A stretch of DNA of 53,033 nucleotides from Alphaproteobacteria bacterium (GTDB lineage: Bacteria; Pseudomonadota; Alphaproteobacteria; RF32; CAG-239): positions 1 through 53,033 of the forward strand of contig JAFTVD010000006.1 of the NCBI GenBank assembly GCA_017465945.1, in the 5' to 3' direction. Under the pieces are notes generated by a model that was not told the origin of the DNA, made no database searches, and saw nothing but the letters and a program-made list of their open reading frames with translations. This document shows positions 50,952-53,033 of this stretch, piece after piece (the stretch's first letter is position 1; each line of letters starts with the position of its first letter). A program made the position numbers and the translations under genes.

Positions 50952-53033
50952 ATGCGTTTTAGTGATAGAATAGCCTTATTAATGGTGAGTTTATTGGGTA
51001 TGAATAGTGTTTTTGTATCTGATTGTAATGCTTATGGAATAAGTGCTGTTGAGATATATAAACAAGCAAAGGCTGGAAATAAAAATTATTTAAGTTTATT
51101 AAAACGTTATAATAATGCTATTGATTTAACCGATAAAAATGGTTATACGGCATATTGTTTGGCGCTAAAAAATGATGATAAAAATACTTTAAGTGTTTTA
51201 AGCAGGTTTGGGGCAAATGAATCACATAAATGTGTTAAACAAGTAGAATTAGATAAAAAAAATAGTGTAAAAAAGCCTAAAAAAAGTGCTTATAAAAGTG
51301 TGTTAAAAAAATCAAAATTTAAAGATGAAAGTATAAGTCCTTATTGGTGGTGGGGGCTTGGTGGTGCTGCTATTGCTGGAGGTGCGCTTGCATTGTCTGG
51401 TGGAGGCGGTGGAGGAGGCGGAAGCTCTTCTGGGGTTAAGTATTGTCATAGTTGCGATATTAATAAAGGAAAAGGCGGAAATCCTGATGGAAGTGCGGAG
51501 CTGTTTAAAACAAAAGAGTATAAGAATAGTTCATATCTTTGTGGAAGTTTAGCGGCTGAAGCTTATAGTTATATGTACTCTAAAGATGCTAATGGAAATT
51601 TAGTTAGTCATCAAGCCGGTTCAACAGACGCATTAAAAAAAGTAAAAGTTGGTATTTTAGATAGTGGCGTTAATAAAAATAATAGTGAATTAGTTGGTAA
51701 AGTTGTTGGTGAATATGATGCTAATGATTTTAACAGTGATGGGGATATTTCTGGTTATGATGCGGGTGATGTTGAGTTATATTTGTATAAAAGAGATGGG
51801 GTATATTATCCAATAGCAATGATTGATGGTGTTCCCCATGGTTATGGTTTAGAAGATGAAAATGGAACGGTAGTTGATATTACAGAAGATAAATTGTATA
51901 GATTTTTTGAATTTACAAAAGCACATTTAGGTATTGATGTAGATAAGAGTGATTTTGCTGTTTTAAATGGTGCAGGAGGTGGTGCTCCTGGTAGTGATAC
52001 TGATTTATTGCTTGAGATATTTGGTGATAAATATAATATTGCATACTATAAGATATCTAATATTAATCATGGAAGCCATGTTGCAGGTATTATTGCTGGA
52101 AAGAAAAATGATAAAGGCAATCATGGTGTTGCTTTTGAAAATGCTGAAATTATTGCAGGAAGTTGGGATTTTGAACATGAGATAGAACCTGTAATTAAAG
52201 GTATGGTTAATGATGGGGTTAGTGTATTAAATCATAGTTGGGGATATGAAGCTGATAATGATTTAAATATTAAACATGCTGAAGAATTGTTGGATCCTAA
52301 AAATGATGAAATAGATACTTTAAAAGCATATGCGTATGCAGCAAATAATGGTGCTGTTTGGGTACAAGCAACTGGTAATGATGGATATTCTCAGCCTGCG
52401 GTTCATTTAGGAATGAATACTTTAGATTTGTCATCATATGGTTATGCAGGTCCCGGTCAATATGAAGTATCATTACTTGCTGTTGCCGCTCTTGATGGAA
52501 CTAAAGCAACAGAAAGTGCGCCGAGCGGTATGATTGCAGATTATTCAAATAGATGTGGAGATGCTGCTGGTTGGTGTATTTCTGCAGAAGGTACAAATAT
52601 TTTGTCATCAAATGCTATTGCGAATGGTTATGAGGTAAATAGTGGAACTTCAATGGCAACACCTGTAGTAAGTGGAAGTATAGCCTTATTGCAGGGTTAT
52701 TATCCATGGCTAAAAGCTCAAAATATAGCTTATTTGTTGTTAGAAACAGCTAATAATAGAGGCGAATATGCTAAAAGTGAAATCTATGGTCAAGGAGCTC
52801 TTGATTTAGAGGCTGCAGTTACAACACCAATAGGTGAATTAGGTTTACCAGAAAATCAAAGTTTAGATAGCTTAAAGAAAATAGGTTTAACGAAACTTTC
52901 AACCTCAAGTGTAATGCAAAATCAACTCTTAAAGGCAATGCCCAAAACGATAACGGCATTTGATGCCTTAAAACGTCCATTTGAATATGAGACATCAAAA
53001 CTTATTAATACGACACATTCATCTAATGCAAAT
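50952..53033 (+). CDS. Subtilisin-family (S8) serine protease, exported, partial at window end
   Basis: The frame is open for 694 codons and leaves the window. N-terminus: a hydrophobic signal-like stretch (IALLMVSLLGMNSVFV), then about residues 30-95 with ankyrin-like helices (AVEIYKQAKAGNKNYLSLL, NGYTAYCLALKNDDKNTLSVL). A membrane-type segment WWWGLGGAAIAGGALALSG and an eight-Gly run lie at about 130-158. The S8 domain spans about 225-590 with Asp237 (VGILDSGVN), His373 (NHGSHVAGIIAG), an oxyanion Asn in QATGNDG and Ser567 (SGTSMATPVVSGSIALL). The family of autotransporter subtilases is likely, with a C-terminal beta barrel expected beyond 53033. Confidence 0.9.
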   Translation, partial: MRFSDRIALLMVSLLGMNSVFVSDCNAYGISAVEIYKQAKAGNKNYLSLLKRYNNAIDLTDKNGYTAYCLALKNDDKNTLSVLSRFGANESHKCVKQVELDKKNSVKKPKKSAYKSVLKKSKFKDESISPYWWWGLGGAAIAGGALALSGGGGGGGGSSSGVKYCHSCDINKGKGGNPDGSAELFKTKEYKNSSYLCGSLAAEAYSYMYSKDANGNLVSHQAGSTDALKKVKVGILDSGVNKNNSELVGKVVGEYDANDFNSDGDISGYDAGDVELYLYKRDGVYYPIAMIDGVPHGYGLEDENGTVVDITEDKLYRFFEFTKAHLGIDVDKSDFAVLNGAGGGAPGSDTDLLLEIFGDKYNIAYYKISNINHGSHVAGIIAGKKNDKGNHGVAFENAEIIAGSWDFEHEIEPVIKGMVNDGVSVLNHSWGYEADNDLNIKHAEELLDPKNDEIDTLKAYAYAANNGAVWVQATGNDGYSQPAVHLGMNTLDLSSYGYAGPGQYEVSLLAVAALDGTKATESAPSGMIADYSNRCGDAAGWCISAEGTNILSSNAIANGYEVNSGTSMATPVVSGSIALLQGYYPWLKAQNIAYLLLETANNRGEYAKSEIYGQGALDLEAAVTTPIGELGLPENQSLDSLKKIGLTKLSTSSVMQNQLLKAMPKTITAFDALKRPFEYETSKLINTTHSSNAN

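Overview
The window reads as part of the chromosome of an AT-rich, Gram-negative alphaproteobacterium with a reduced, probably host-associated lifestyle. The alphaproteobacterial signal comes from a TrcR (DUF1013) protein, the yggT-DUF167-folD and miaB-phoH-ybeY-lnt-XRE-trmB neighbourhoods, and efp next to a suhB-like gene. LpxK, WaaA, TolB and Lnt show an LPS-bearing outer membrane with lipoproteins. Ankyrin proteins, an exported subtilase and low GC fit a gut or cell-associated lineage; I cannot name a species.

Layout: 1-144 is the end of tuf (EF-Tu), followed by a very long hairpin and a terminator. 462-1389 holds a repeat protein with 21-residue Cys/Leu repeats. 1504-8005 is a mixed housekeeping block (flavin reductase, alr, a TatD hydrolase, tcdA, a YwqK/MORN-like exported protein, tolB). 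8314-13277 is an accessory island: three ankyrin proteins and one large protein with an HExxH metallopeptidase motif, each with its own recognisable promoter. 13581-21937 is rpoB-rpoC with a structured leader. 22005-22377 is a palindromic repeat plus a decayed copy of the 21-residue-repeat gene. 22391-25332 (minus) is an LPS operon (DUF374 acyltransferase, waaA, lpxK). 25521-30479 carries a GltD-like oxidoreductase, rlmH, polA and a phosphoglycolate-phosphatase-like gene. 31241-33870 holds efp, a degenerate inositol-monophosphatase paralogue, rpmE and trcR. 33988-37541 is mostly membrane proteins and folD. 37756-43478 is the miaB to trmB run. 44298-47736 holds secY and, from a separate promoter, rpsM-rpsK-rpoA. 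47901-50881 is small accessory genes, a proline iminopeptidase and a Nudix hydrolase. From 50952 to the window end runs an open, unfinished gene for a subtilisin-type serine protease with an ankyrin-like N-terminus.

Translation and transcription genes are present but their usual operons are broken up: rpoBC lacks rplJL in front and rpsL behind, secY lacks the spc ribosomal genes and adk, rpoA lacks rplQ. Several core proteins have lost catalytic residues (PolA proofreading domain, the SuhB-like protein) or carry lysine-rich tails (TrcR, flavin reductase).

The most interesting signal is a family of accessory proteins (462, 8314, 9071, 12066) that share a roughly 45-residue N-terminal module and matching promoters but differ in their C-terminal repeat domains. 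Two intact members and one pseudogene sit directly downstream of copies of the same palindromic DNA repeat, and the HExxH protein gene lies among them. No tRNA, rRNA, CRISPR array or insertion sequence was recognised.
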